A stretch of DNA of 23,141 bases from Gloeophyllum trabeum ATCC 11539 (GCF_000344685.1 NW_006920434.1:1-23141), one strand, 5' to 3'. Counted from the stretch's first letter, positions 11,133-21,188 are shown. Translations and numbers: made by a program. The notes: generated by a model not told the origin, from the letters alone.

Positions 11133-14055
11133 CGTCGCATCATGACAGTGCAAGTCGATTCACGAGATCGGACGCGCGTATGGCGTCTGGAACAAGAGAC
11201 TAGTACGCATTGATGTCCGATACGTTTCCCGTGTCTGCTGGCCCAATATTGCGCTGTATTCCCCGATGCGATGACCAGGGCGCTCGCAGTACGGGCCCGG
11301 GTGGGTTTGACTGCGTTTCTCAGAGCCGGACCGTGTCACTCGATGGCGGGGAGATGCTGATCCCGCCGTTTCGAATGGCATGCATTTTGCGATATCAGTG
11401 CTAGGAGTCCAGAGACGCCGAATGCGTGACCGAAAGAGGAGAGTTGGGCGTCAGGTATGGAGGATTAAGTGTGGCAGATCGTATGCTGGGCGCTGTGGAC
11501 ATCGCAGGGATGGTACAGAGATTCGCATGTGCAGTAACCTTCTAGAAGTTAATCTTGAGAATGCGGAAGCAAAGTTTGCTTATTTTTTTGTTTACCATCA
11601 TCGTCAACGTTCGGCTCGCACGAAGTGTCGATGTCAAGTCGACGTCCAACAGTTCAAGTCGAAGTTGAAGAGGGAATTGCACTGCCACTCGCATTTAGCG
11701 CCCAATTAGAAGCTGTCGACCTTCTCAAATACGCGAACCCTGGAATCCTGTCCGTAACATCCGTTCTCCAATTCGCACATGTATTATTATTTTCTTCGAC
11801 GGACAAAAACATCAGCGCTGAACTTGAAGCACGGGAAGTGTCCCTCCAAGTGATGTTACAGTCAGCAAGTTACCGACTTCACCGCGAACGCCACTATCGT
11901 TAGGGTTGATACTGCGTCTCCTGAAGGACTCTTTGCTATACTCTACGTCCACAATACGCGTCCGCGGGGATATTTCGACATCTAACAACGAACAGAATTC
12001 GTTCAGCCACCATCGATTGGCCTCGGCTTCGTCTTGGCAACCTGGGGGCCATCTTCCAGTCATGAAATGTTCCCGGATTCCCGGAAGCATGGTCGACGTC
12101 CTCTTCAGCAATCAAGCAGCAAGTACGTACCCCGCATCTGATGAGGCAATCTATCGCTTGTTTTCCGTATGATGCATCTTCGACTGTCGATCCTGGACGT
12201 CATACAGAGCTTATGCCGCCATTACCGTCTCCCTGACTGACGGCTTCCCTCTCATGTACCCTCAAGTTTCACCGCGTGACACGACGGAACCTCCCATTTT
12301 CGAGCTGATTCGACTCGCACGGCAAGTTTCCTGCTCAGATTGGCTTGCGACCCACCGCCACCGCCGACCCGGACGTCATCAAATCATTCCGTTTCTGCGA
12401 CGCGCAGTTTGACTGTTTGGCTGTTCGTTCCTAGTCTCTCCCTAGTACCGCTGTCTCATGATCACCGGAAGGGTTGCTCTCGTCTCTCAGCTGGACTGAC
12501 GCTTGCACCACCAGGAAGTCCGGGTGCCTCAACTAGACTCGACTCAGCACACAGCGCAGACTTGGATATCTGTTCGGTGACCTGGTCCTTATACGTCTCC
12601 GTGATCCATCTGCTGCTCTGAGTCTCAAACTCATGTCCATCAATATATCTACAGCCGTGCTGACGACGGACAGAACTGCCCCGTGTGTGCTGAAATACAG
12701 ATCGGTGTTCTTTGGGGGCAAGCTCGGACAACTGACTAACCCTAACCCGAACAGAGCGAACCCTCTCCCCTCAAGCCTCAACCTGCTGTCTTCTATCCGG
12801 CTGTCCGGGATTCAAACCAAACGCAATTTAACCGACTCGGGGTCCGTGCCGAGTATCATGCCACACGGTTTGGCATTCTCGTGAAGTCCCTCCCAAAGAC
12901 ATTGGAAGGCCTGCGTCCCGCCGCCATCGAGCGACTTCGGCTTTCATCCTCGAGTATGTACAGCATCCTGACGACAAAAGCAGCAGCCGTATACTGGTGT
13001 CCGTCCCGCACTTAGGAGACGGACTATGGATCACTCCTATTGGTGCTCCTAAAATCTCTATCTCTTGGTGCCGACGTTTCCGCAGCAGCAAGTCGGCGCA
13101 CCGAGCGTCAATGCTTACATATCGCGTATGGCGTCTCCTCCTTTCTCTAATGGATACGGAGGTACTATCCGTCCCCGGTCCTTCATCCGGATGTATCATT
13201 TCATCCAGAGGCGTCGTCTCAGCAATTGATGCGTCCGGCGGACGATCAACGGCCACAGCGAGCTTCAGGCGCACAAATGGACGGGTGCATACTCTTGGCA
13301 GAACCGTGACAGAGCTGTCTCACCAAACGACAGGAGGGCATTCGTGATCACGTACTCGCCCATTACCATCTGCACAAAACGTGGGCTAGTCCTCGCCTTG
13401 TTCTCCCAGAAACGGGACCACTCCCTGTTCTTCCCTCCCTCAGCCCGTCGCGAAATGCCCGCTCCTGTATCATGATGAAGGTGTCATCTCAGCTCCGAGC
13501 CTCCGAACTTTCGTCTCGGCGCCACTTGGATATGTATTGTGCACCGCCCGAACTTGTAAGTTCGCATCTCCTCAACAACTGACGCTGGTCCCTCAATCTG
13601 ATTCTTGCTGCGTAACCCGGAGACGAACCGACACCTAATGGGTACGAAAGACAGAGTCGTGTACTGGTAGCGCGCAGTGCGTCGGAGAGGTGCTCCTCGT
13701 GACATCTCTTTCCTGCCCATGTCTGCTGGCAGAGCAACTGGGCGCCTCGTCCCCGCGAGATGATGGTCTCGTGCTCTTCGTCGACGCCGGTACGTGCTAC
13801 CACCTGGAACGAAATGAAGCAATCCTTGCCACCTACCGTGAGCAGTGCTTTTATGTATCCGGCACGGCGCACCGACCTCTCGGGTGTATCAAGCACGAAA
13901 ATCGGAACGCGGGACATTCAGATGCAAATGACGAGTGGGGGTGTTATGTGATGCAGTACAATGAAAACAGCGAATGCGATTAAGTAAATAGATGATAATG
14001 CAGTGGAATAGATGCCTAATTTTGCCACGCCCGACACCACGAACGCACACACCCC
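11133..14055. other. Unassembled region, probable broken or multi-intron gene
   Basis: No single open frame explains this stretch, but the plus strand carries successive protein-like fragments in changing frames. One begins at the ATG at 11634 (EEGIALPLAFSAQLEAVDLL). Others are TDFTANATIVRVDTASPEG (about 11870-11985), VQPPSIGLGFVLATWGPSS (about 12000-12060), AYAAITVSLTDGFPLMYP (about 12209-12262) and FILEYVQHPDDKSSSRILV (about 12945-13002). A plausible intron 12123-12207 (GTACGTACC..CATACAG) joins two of them in phase, while in-frame stops such as the TAA near 11986 separate others. The minus strand has an ATG-to-stop frame at 13489-13917 (142 aa) with no recognised domain. I recognise no family, so this could be a pseudogene or a real gene I failed to splice. 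Confidence 0.3.
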
Positions 14056-14560
14056 TTACTCCTGGATCTTCGCAAGGATCTCATTGTCCTTGAAGAGGTA
14101 GTACTCCTGCAGCCGTAAACACACGCAATGAGATCCAGCACAAGACGACTCCAGCAGAGCGGCGTTACTCACCTCCTCGCCGACCTTGATCGCGTTACCA
14201 CCCCAGCTCGGCAAGAGCACCCGGTCGCCCGCCTTCACGTTGCACGGCACAACCTTGCCCTCCTTCGTCGGCGCGCCGGGACCAGTCGCGATGACCGTGC
14301 CCTCGTTCAACGGGCTGTTCGTCACGGAGCTGGGCAGGAAGATGCCAGTCGCAGTTTTCTGCAGCGCGCATATGGCTCAGTCAGTCTCGGTGCGAGGTGG
14401 ATAATGGAAACGAGACTCACGGTTTCCGGCTTGAACCGCTGAACCAAGACGCGGTCGAGCAAGGGAACCAAGGACTTGATGGACTTGAAGGTCGCCTGGG
14501 CAGCCTATACGCCAGTCAATCTGCACTCTGTATTCCCGTAACGACCAGTGAACATACCAT
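14056..14560 (-). CDS. HSP10: Hsp10 co-chaperonin (GroES family)
   Basis: Mitochondrial-matrix co-chaperonin: a heptameric lid that caps Hsp60 during ATP-driven protein folding. Exons are 14558-14560 (the ATG only), 14421-14504, 14173-14358 and 14056-14106, with introns of 53, 62 and 66 bp, giving 107 aa. After the ATG come the GroES core SLVPLLDRVLVQRFKPE, the mobile loop KTATGIFLPSS that contacts Hsp60, GTVIATGPGAP, the GDRVLLPSWGG segment and the family-typical end DNEILAKIQE. Length and motif order match full-length family members with no missing part. The first intron falls directly after the start codon (ATG then GTATGT), so the coding sequence cannot be found as one frame. It lies 336 bp downstream of the MUB1-like gene on the same strand. 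A heat-shock-like site lies upstream. Confidence 0.96.
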
Positions 14561-14896
14561 TGCAGTGAACAGCGGCAGTGAACGTGAACGGACTGGGATA
14601 AAGTCGGAGAGAGCAGCTCGCTGACTTGTCACCGAAATTTCACTCGTATTTGGCCCACGCAGAAAGACACGGTCACGTGGAGGCACGTAGAACATCATAG
14701 AATGTACGCGTACTCTGCTTGGACGATGTGGCTAACGACGAGGACTAGCTAGGGATATCGGAGTGCTTGCAGCGAGGACTAATAGTAATACTCAGGTAAT
14801 GGGGTAATACAGTCAGAGATGTGTACAGTAGAAGCGGGGGAATACGAGGAGAGGAGAGGGACAGCGGGAAACGCAGCGTCCAGGAATGCAAGCACC
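14561..14896. other. Intergenic stretch, promoter of the Hsp10 gene
   Basis: This lies between the Hsp10 start and the MUB1-like stop codon. It holds the putative heat-shock and CACGTG sites listed separately and no gene. Open frames here are short and unsupported. Confidence 0.5.
14634..14679 (-). promoter_or_regulatory. Putative heat-shock element and CACGTG box upstream of Hsp10
   Basis: On the minus strand GAAATTTC (14634-14641) fits the head-to-head heat-shock factor unit GAAnnTTC, about 74 bp upstream of the Hsp10 ATG. Only two clear units are visible, whereas a strong element has three or more. A palindromic CACGTG lies at 14674-14679. Hsp10 genes are commonly heat-shock regulated, so the site is reasonable but short and could occur by chance. 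Confidence 0.4.
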
Positions 14897-17800
14897 TCAG
14901 CCGAGAACCATATCATCGTCCACCGACACGATCGCCGTCGTGTCCTCCATCATCGCCGCGTCCTCCACCTCCTCATCGCGCACCGGTGACGGCGACCCAA
15001 CAGCCAGATGTCGCGGTGGCAGCGGCGGCGGCTGCAGACGCACACCGTCCCCAATCGTCCCCACCGTCTCCGCCCGTCTTCGCATGAACACAGGCGAGTC
15101 CACGATCTGGTCAGGAGGCGGGGGATTGGGTGCCCGCGGCCTCAGCCTCCTTGTCAAGTCATAGTTCACATTCCACGGCGGCCTCACATGCGGCGTGTGC
15201 TCCGGCGTCGGCACATGCACCGGATCCTGCGCGTTCGGCGCTGCTGGATCGTCCGCAGCGTTCGGGTTTGGCGCGGTGTGCGTCGTCGCCGTCGAGCGGA
15301 ACGCATTGTGCACCGCCCTGGTCACCTGCGTTGTGTCAATCCCCAACCGCGCCTGCCTCTCGCGCTCGCGTTCAGCCCTGCGCTCAGCCCTGCCCGTCAC
15401 CGTCCCGCCACTAGTCGTTACGTCCCCTGCAAGGGTCGAGCTCCCGCGCGAATGCTCCGGGTTCTCTGCATCCTCGTCCCCGTCCTTCGCGCTGCACCAG
15501 AACCGGTGGCCCTCGCTCCACGCCGTGCTCTGGCACTCCTTCCCGCAGTACTTGGCCTTCCTACATCGCCTGCATTTCGCAAACTCGCGCGGATACGACT
15601 CCCACTTGCCACACAGCACTGTCAAACCACGGCGTCAGCACACGTCCCAAGAGAACAGGTCACAGCACTCACTATTCGCACACTGCCGGATCCCACCCCG
15701 ACTATCGTCCTTCCGACACGCATTGCGCATAATCGCGCCCGCCCAGTACTGTATCTCATGCGGCAGCGGCGGCGGCGCGTTCGGCATATCTGCCTCGCTC
15801 GAGCTCGGGCGGAATGTGAAGCGCTCCACGAGCGAGAACACATTGGTATGGCGTACAGGAGCCGGCGCCGGCGTCGCGTCCACCGCTTTCTCCTTCTCTT
15901 TCTCCTTTCCCCGCCCGAGAGACTTGAAGAACCCGTACGACTCTTTGGATGAGGGCGTGTTGTTGGTGTTGAGGGCGCGTGAGCCGAGCGTCGACGGACC
16001 CGCGCCGTTGGTGGATGTTGATGATGATGATGGGGTCGCAGCAGCGGATGTGGTAGCCTGAGATTGCGAGCGCAGAGCAGCAGTCGCGGGATGGAAGGAT
16101 GTGCGGGGTTTGTAAAACGCTTGACGAACATGCGGGTATTTGCTGAGGTACGCAAGCAGCTGCAGACTCAGCAAGACATCTTCGTCCCTGTACGGCCCCG
16201 TCTCTACATTTTCCCGTGCATGGTGGTGGTGATGGTGATGATGGTGGTGGTGGTTATTCGCAGTCGTAGCATTGGCAGTGGCAGCAGCGGGGGCAGCAGC
16301 AGCCCCCTCATTTTGCGCCGCTATCCTCAGCCCCGGGGTCCGAGACGGCCCAACATTTCTTGTCCTCCCTTCGGCCCCGGGTGTCCTGCCCCCAGCAGGC
16401 GTTGGCGTGTTGAACGGTGGCATCGCACCCGGTAGCGTCGTCGTCCCTGCGCGTGGCGTCACATCCGGCGCAGGCAGCGTCCTATCCCCACCCAAGTCCG
16501 CTGGGCGCACAGTCGGCGCGTCCTCAATGGCACCCGGCGCCCCCGGCGGCGCGCCCATCGCAAAGTCGTCGTTCGGCTCGAGCGAGACAATCCCGTCCTC
16601 GACGCCCGCGTCCATCGGGCCCGGCACATCATTGATCACAATATGCGGCTCCGTATTCATCTCCATCGAAGGCCCAGCAGGATTCGTAGGCGGCGCATCC
16701 GAAACGATTCCCACCGCCCGTCGTGGCGTCGTAAAGTTGCGCATCTGCGGCGCGCGCGGCCGCGGCGACGGGCTCGTCTCGCTGTCCTGCGCGACGCTCG
16801 TGTCCATGTCGACGTCGCCGTCGTCCTCCGTCTCCGTCTCCGGGCGCGAGTTGTCCGTCGAGTTCGACGCGGACGCGTCGCCGCCCTGCCGGCGGTTGCG
16901 TCCGCGGAGGACTTCGCCTGCGGGGTCCCATGCTGGCCGGGCGATGATGGTGCCGCTGCGCTCGCGGACGGGGATGACGACGGCGCCGGTGGGCGTGCCC
17001 GATCCGACGGGGGTTGTTGCGGTCGAGTTGTCGGTGGATGTCTCCGCGTCCGACGTAGCAGACGAAGGCTCGGACCGTTGCGTGCGAGTGAACGTCGAGT
17101 CTGAGGGTATAACAATCGCAGCGCTATCCCTGCGTTCCGGCGCGCCCGTGTCCGCCATATGGACGTCCTGCTACTGAGGCTGAGCCATATCCCAGAGAAT
17201 GATCGACAGCGATCGACGTACCTCCGAACCAAAGACCTCGCCCGTAGCCGCCCTCTCCGCGCGAATAACGTGCTCGAGCTGCGCCTGCCGCTGCAGCGCG
17301 CGCGTGAGCTCCTGCGCCTGGTCCCGCTGCCTGCTCTCCAGCGCCGCCGCGCGCCTCGCCGCGCGCTGCTCCCTGCTCTCCCTCGGCAACCCCGTGGCGC
17401 TACTGCTCGGCCCAACCGCAAATCCCTTACTCACAAGCCACGCCTCCAGGATCATCCCCACCACATCCAGCGTGCCGGCTTGCACTACACGCGAGCGGAT
17501 ATGCTCGCTCCCACGCACGCCGATATTGACGAGGCACTGGAAGGCGAGCGAGAAGCGGTACGCGGCGTGCTTGTCCCACTGCGCGGGGTTGAGCGTGGGC
17601 GGGAGCTTCGGCGGGTGCGCGGCGGGCGGCGCGAGCCCGTAGATCAGCTGCGGGTTCTCGGGCGGCGGCGGGCAGATGCAGAAGTCGTGGAGGATGCGGA
17701 CGAGGCGCTCGAGCCCGCCGTCCATGGTCATGATCTCGCGGATGCGCGGCGAGGTCGAGGTGAGGTAGACGAGGTGCGTGAGCGAGTTGAAGAGTGGCAG

Positions 17801-17956
17801 CGGCGACTCGGTGTCGAGCGCTACGGGCCGCGGCATCAGGCGGCGGATGATTACAAGTATTTACTGCTTGTACTCACCTCTTCTGTCATATAATTGCGAT
17901 GAAATGCATACGCAGGCCCTGTTCTGGGCGGGAAACGCAAAGTTGGACTCCCTCAT
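14897..17956 (-). CDS. MUB1: MUB1/SamB-type MYND zinc-finger protein
   Basis: Homologue of yeast Mub1 and Aspergillus SamB. Yeast Mub1 works with the ubiquitin ligase Ubr2 and Rad6 to degrade the proteasome-gene activator Rpn4; SamB affects growth polarity. Exons are 17878-17956, 17222-17820, 15673-17167 and 14897-15618, giving 964 aa. The short first exon supplies the family N-terminus MRESNFAFP..YDRR and splices in phase to ALDTESPLPLFNSLTHLVYL. An armadillo-like region follows (IREIMTMDGGLERLVRILHD, FSLAFQCLVNIGVRGSEHI). A charged probable coiled coil spans about residues 170-215, and a long low-complexity region rich in T, A, P and G includes a histidine run. The MYND finger is at residues 722-766 (C722, C727, C740, C743, C749, C753, H762, C766), all present. 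Yeast Mub1 is about 620 aa, so the extra length is mainly the disordered middle and C-terminus. Confidence 0.95.
16220..16252 (-). repeat. Poly-histidine codon run inside the MUB1-like gene
   Basis: Eleven consecutive His codons (a mix of CAC and CAT on the minus strand) lie in the low-complexity middle of the MUB1-like protein, just before ARENVETGPYRDED. The mixed codons argue for a maintained amino-acid run rather than a fresh trinucleotide expansion. Confidence 0.9.
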
Positions 17957-18628
17957 CAGAGATTAGTCTCTCGCGAACGAGTCTCAGTCGTAACGAGCGG
18001 TGCAGGTCGATATACAGTGTCGCCAGCAGGCAGAAAGCGCAGATGCAGAGTCCCAAAGAATAGTCTAAGCTCGCTGGCCGGTAGAAACAGAGAGTAGCGG
18101 TGTGGCGGCGGCGGCGATGTCGTTGCACACGATGATCAACAAGCACAGATGACTGGCCCACTCGCCCTCTCGCTATTTGACCCTGTTTGGGCCCGCTCGC
18201 GGATGACTAAGCTGCCTCTTCAGGCGCGTGCGGCACGCGGCCCGGCTCCCCGCGGGCCACTTGCCACACGGCTATTTGTCTCTTTATGGTGGCCCTTGTA
18301 TTTCCACCAGCTTGTCATTGTGAAACATAGGCCGTTATTTCCTCTATTCGCTGCGGACCTCGCGATTTTCACCGTCGGCGATGATGTGGACAGTCGGCTT
18401 TCACACCCAAGTCATGGTTATCGCCGACAACTCTGCTCTACAGCGCGTTGATTGTTCAATTGTCCACGTACAAGCAGTTATCTTTCTTTATGCACAGCCT
18501 TGCTTGTGTAGGATACTCAGCGCTGCGCAGTCGTTTGAGGCTAGCTTCCAGTTCAAGAAACGGATGAAGAAAAGGCTTATTGATACACGAACGCTTGAGA
18601 CTTCTCGTTCTTCTAACCTTCCAGGTTC
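17957..18628. other. Intergenic stretch
   Basis: This lies between the MUB1-like start codon and the stop of the small hydrophilic gene. It should contain the MUB1-like promoter and the 3' end of the neighbour. A plus-strand frame at about 18149-18451 has no domain and weak protein character. No repeat or RNA is visible. Confidence 0.45.
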
Positions 18629-19229
18629 TTATGCTCCCTGATCATTCTCCAACGTCGCGCCGCTCTCATACTCCTTCACATCCCTCGCACCCCTATACTT
18701 CCCCGCCAACGCCTCCTCGGCCTCCCTCCGACTATCCAAACTGCTCGCGCCGTACGGATCCAACCCTTGGCCACCGTGCTCTCCCTCGTACTCCCTCCGA
18801 CTACCCCTATCCGTCCCCTGCTGTGCGTCCTGTGCTTGATTCGTTGGCCCGCCGGGAACGGACTGGTTTACGAGCCCGAAGGAGGGCGCTTTCTCGGGGT
18901 GGCCGCGCTGCGCGGCGGGGGAGTAGGGGTCGCGCGCGGAGCCGTAGCCGCCTTCGGATGTTGCTTGGTGTGATAAGTTTCGCGGTCAGTCAATGAGGCG
19001 AAGAACTACGCGATACGGAACTCACAGTCATCTGCGGAGCTCGAAGGATAGTTTCCCGTGCCGCGTTCCACCGATTGTGGGTACTTCTCTCGTGGATCCT
19101 CAGCTAGAGGGAATAGGCACGTACGCTCAGCCAGCTCAAACGATCTAGCCACCACCTCAGGCGGAACGTTCACTCACAATTGTTAACCAAAGAACCCTTG
19201 TACCCCGTGCTAGCGTATTCGTCGCTCAT
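18629..19229 (-). CDS. Small hydrophilic low-complexity protein
   Basis: The three-exon model is 19178-19229, 19026-19103 and 18629-18963, giving 154 aa. The introns (74 and 62 bp) both start GTGAGT and both interrupt in phase 1. The start chosen is the ATG at 19229 (MSDEYASTGYKGSLVN). The protein is rich in G, S, E, R and Q (GYGSARDPYSPAAQRG, REYEGEHGGQGLDPYG, REAEEALAGKYRGARDVKEY). It has no membrane segment or signal peptide and looks intrinsically disordered. Third positions in the last exon are strongly GC-rich, supporting coding. The GYKGSLVN start faintly recalls con-6-type stress proteins, but the repeat pattern of that family is absent, so I give no name. It would be missed by single-frame ORF calling because each exon is short or lacks an ATG. 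Confidence 0.65.
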
Positions 19230-19537
19230 CTCGGCAAGCTCGTCCAGTCCCAGTCGTATAAGATACGTTTAGCAGAGAACACAGGAATAAAACGCGTCCA
19301 AAATTTGATTGATGCAGTACCCCGCGCTCTCGCTGCCACACTTATACAAAGGCCAGCCTGACGTCATTAGAGCGACGTCATACTCCATACACGGCAAGGC
19401 GACTGCCTCGTTTGGAGCAACCCCGCACTACGCGATTGTGGCATACGCGGACCCTATCATATGGTTTACTGTCGGCAAGTTGTTCGCGCCAGTTGCTTGC
19501 CACAGTCAAGCCACATACCCTGGAGTGCAGCCGCAAT
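19230..19537. other. Intergenic stretch
   Basis: No gene is supported here. Short frames on both strands (for example plus 19309-19572) show no domain. It would hold the promoter of the small hydrophilic gene. Confidence 0.45.
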
Positions 19538-19765
19538 TCACGAGGAGGGCGGCATGGGAGCATCATCGCTAGGGCCACTTGGCAGGCCTGGCAGACGCCA
19601 ATAGCATCCTGTGAGCAGTATCAACGCGCAGGAAAACATATACATTAACAGGACACTCAGGTAACCAAAGAAATCCGATAGCGCGAGCATGCCTTGACTC
19701 CCCGCTGTGCAGAGGTCCTCGTCGAGCGCTTCTGCCTTCAAGGCGCTTATTTGGGCGGTAAGGTG
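19538..19765 (-). CDS. Possible terminal exon: coiled coil plus one membrane segment
   Basis: After an acceptor-like GTATACAG, a frame of 75 codons runs from HLTAQISALKAEALDEDL, a leucine/isoleucine heptad-like stretch, to a hydrophobic segment GYLSVLLMYMFSCALILLTG and a short proline-rich tail ending in TGA. This is the layout of a C-terminally anchored membrane protein, but the window shows no convincing upstream exon. The nearest donor-like GTAAGTAG would make an intron of only about 35 bp, and no ATG fits. Upstream exons would run antisense to the start of the plus-strand gene at 19895. It may be a chance open frame. Confidence 0.3.
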   Translation of the reverse strand, partial: HLTAQISALKAEALDEDLCTAGSQGMLALSDFFGYLSVLLMYMFSCALILLTGCYWRLPGLPSGPSDDAPMPPSS

Positions 19766-19894
19766 CTGTATACGCCAGCTAATTTTAGTAGACTACTTAC
19801 TGTGTACGTAACGCAACTTGCACTTTGCAACTGTACGTGAGTACGCACGACGATACCTTCTGTGACTGCTTAAGCAGTGTTTCCTCTGCTCCCG

Positions 19895-20936
19895 ATGAGC
19901 ACTGTGCATCCAAGTCCCCCTACGGCGGCAGAAGTCGCGAGTCTTGCGGAAGCGCTCTCCGTCCTCGAGCGCCTCCACAAAGGCGCATTCAAGCCCCCAC
20001 CCACTGTCCTCGCGTGTGTGTTGGAAGGGGGCGAGACATGCCGCGAAACGACATTTGCATACGGGAGAGAACAGTTGAAGGCTCTTGGGTATGAGGTCCG
20101 TACTGCTGATTATCAACCTTGCAATCCCGCCTGATCTCTCGTCTCTCCACCGGCACTGGCAGAAAGCCTTTCAATTGATAAAGAAAGACTTTCTATACGA
20201 CACAATCAGGGAGGACGTCCCGTGCTTCCTCGAAGCGACCCTGTTAGACAAAAACACCGGCATGGAAGTCACCAAGTTCACATACACCGGCACTCCAGTA
20301 CCCGAGTATGTTCAAATTAATCCGGAAGGCTGGGAGGATGTGCTGGACGATGTGGCACGGCTCAGGCTATGGGTTGGCAATCCGCCGCAGTCCATGCGGG
20401 GCCACGAACAACCGGTGGTCCTCGCCGTGCTCATTGCAGTCGGGATCACATTTTACATAGTCCTAGCGTGGCTGCTTCTGGCTTTCCTTAAGCGGCTGCC
20501 GCTGGGTAGCATGGTTACGAGTCCTGAGGTACGAAGGTCGAGTCCTTACGCGCAAAATATGCCTGCGTGCCGAATGTTGTACCCCGTGAAAACTGCTTAT
20601 GCCGAGAAGTCGTGGGAGTTATGTTTTGTATTGCAGACTACATTATTGGAACTCCAATTGGAAGTCTGGTTGTATGTGACAAGAGGGGTGCAAAACCAGA
20701 ATTTTGGACACCGACCTCCAACTTTCCAGGACCCCCGGAAAGGGGGTAGGGGGGAGTCCCCCTTCCGTGTATGGACGAGCCAGACAGCGGCAGAAGCGCA
20801 ATCGGACCTCATTTGGACAGTGACGATAAAATTAGAGACCCATCTTTGCCCGCAGTGTCACGTGACTTTCTGGCAAGCACGAGGTCTGACATTCGTCCCA
20901 GACGGCGCGTACTTGCAGATATTCAGAAGGCATTAA
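19895..20936 (+). CDS. Uncharacterised protein with membrane segment, paralogue of the gene at 5382
   Basis: I do not recognise this family. Exon 1 is 19895-20095 (MSTVHPSPPTAAEV..) and exon 2 starts at 20163, after a 67-bp intron with a GTCCGT donor and GGCAG acceptor. The ATG at 19895 is used because the longer frame starts only at GTG. Residues 1-138 match the minus-strand gene at 5382-5817, with AYGREQLKALGY before the shared phase-0 intron and GWEDVLDDVARLR at about 123-135. A single membrane segment follows (VVLAVLIAVGITFYIVLAWL, about 151-176), which the other copy lacks. Read through, exon 2 stays open to TAA at 20934-20936 (324 aa). The end is uncertain, because another frame from about 20620 to 20953 also looks protein-like, broken by one TAG at 20747. 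Beyond about residue 190 the product is therefore unsure. The N-terminal domain is probably cytosolic or lumenal beside the membrane, function unknown. Confidence 0.65.
20731..20762 (+). other. Two adjacent GC-only hairpins near the end of the 19895 gene
   Basis: ACCCCC GGAAA GGGGGT (20731-20747) forms a perfect 6-bp stem, and immediately after it GGGGG..AGT..CCCCC (about 20749-20762) forms a second. They overlap the TAG at 20747-20749 of the alternative frame and lie inside the open frame used for the gene. They could affect RNA structure or simply be low-complexity sequence. Confidence 0.5.
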
Positions 20937-21149
20937 ATCATGACATAGACTAAATGATGAAATTTCTAATATCGTACTACATGCGTGCAAGCGTTTATTA
21001 GAGCAATATGGGACTTGATTCGGCGACTGTGCAAGGATTAACGGGAAACTGAGCAAAGTGTGTGTACTAGGACCCCGAACATCAATACTGACCCAGTGCA
21101 AAGGTAGGTCCGTGTTCCCGATTTGGATCTTGTACCCCTCTTGGTATGT

Positions 21150-21188
21150 GAGACTACAAAACTACTTTTGTCGCATTTTTGTAGTCTC
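21150..21188. repeat. Perfect 12-bp inverted repeat
   Basis: GAGACTACAAAA (21150-21161) and TTTTGTAGTCTC (21177-21188) are exact reverse complements separated by 15 bp. The right arm core TTTGTAGTCTCT also occurs at 1449-1460, next to ACTACAA copies, suggesting a dispersed element. Confidence 0.7.

Noticed and set aside
12806..12820. GGATTCAAACC, resembling a tRNA B box
   Set aside because: No A box or acceptor stem can be folded around it; the same holds for GGTTTAGATTCC near 21411.
13489..13917. 142-codon minus-strand ATG frame (MSRVPIFVLDTPERS..)
   Set aside because: It has a proper ATG and stop but no recognised domain, and protein-like fragments also run on the opposite strand; kept only as part of the unassembled region.
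15008..17177. Long plus-strand frames of 153-314 codons opposite the MUB1-like gene
   Set aside because: They are antisense to well-supported coding sequence with GC-rich third positions, which removes stops on the other strand; the translations are low-complexity R/S/A-rich text without domains.
18629..19229. Naming the small hydrophilic protein con-6
   Set aside because: Only a short GYKGSLVN segment is reminiscent; the repeated con-6 motif with its NP..S.EA pattern is missing.
5382..20936. A recent inverted segmental duplication carrying the two paralogues
   Set aside because: Similarity is limited to the protein level and is low; flanking DNA shows no matching stretches, so any duplication is ancient.
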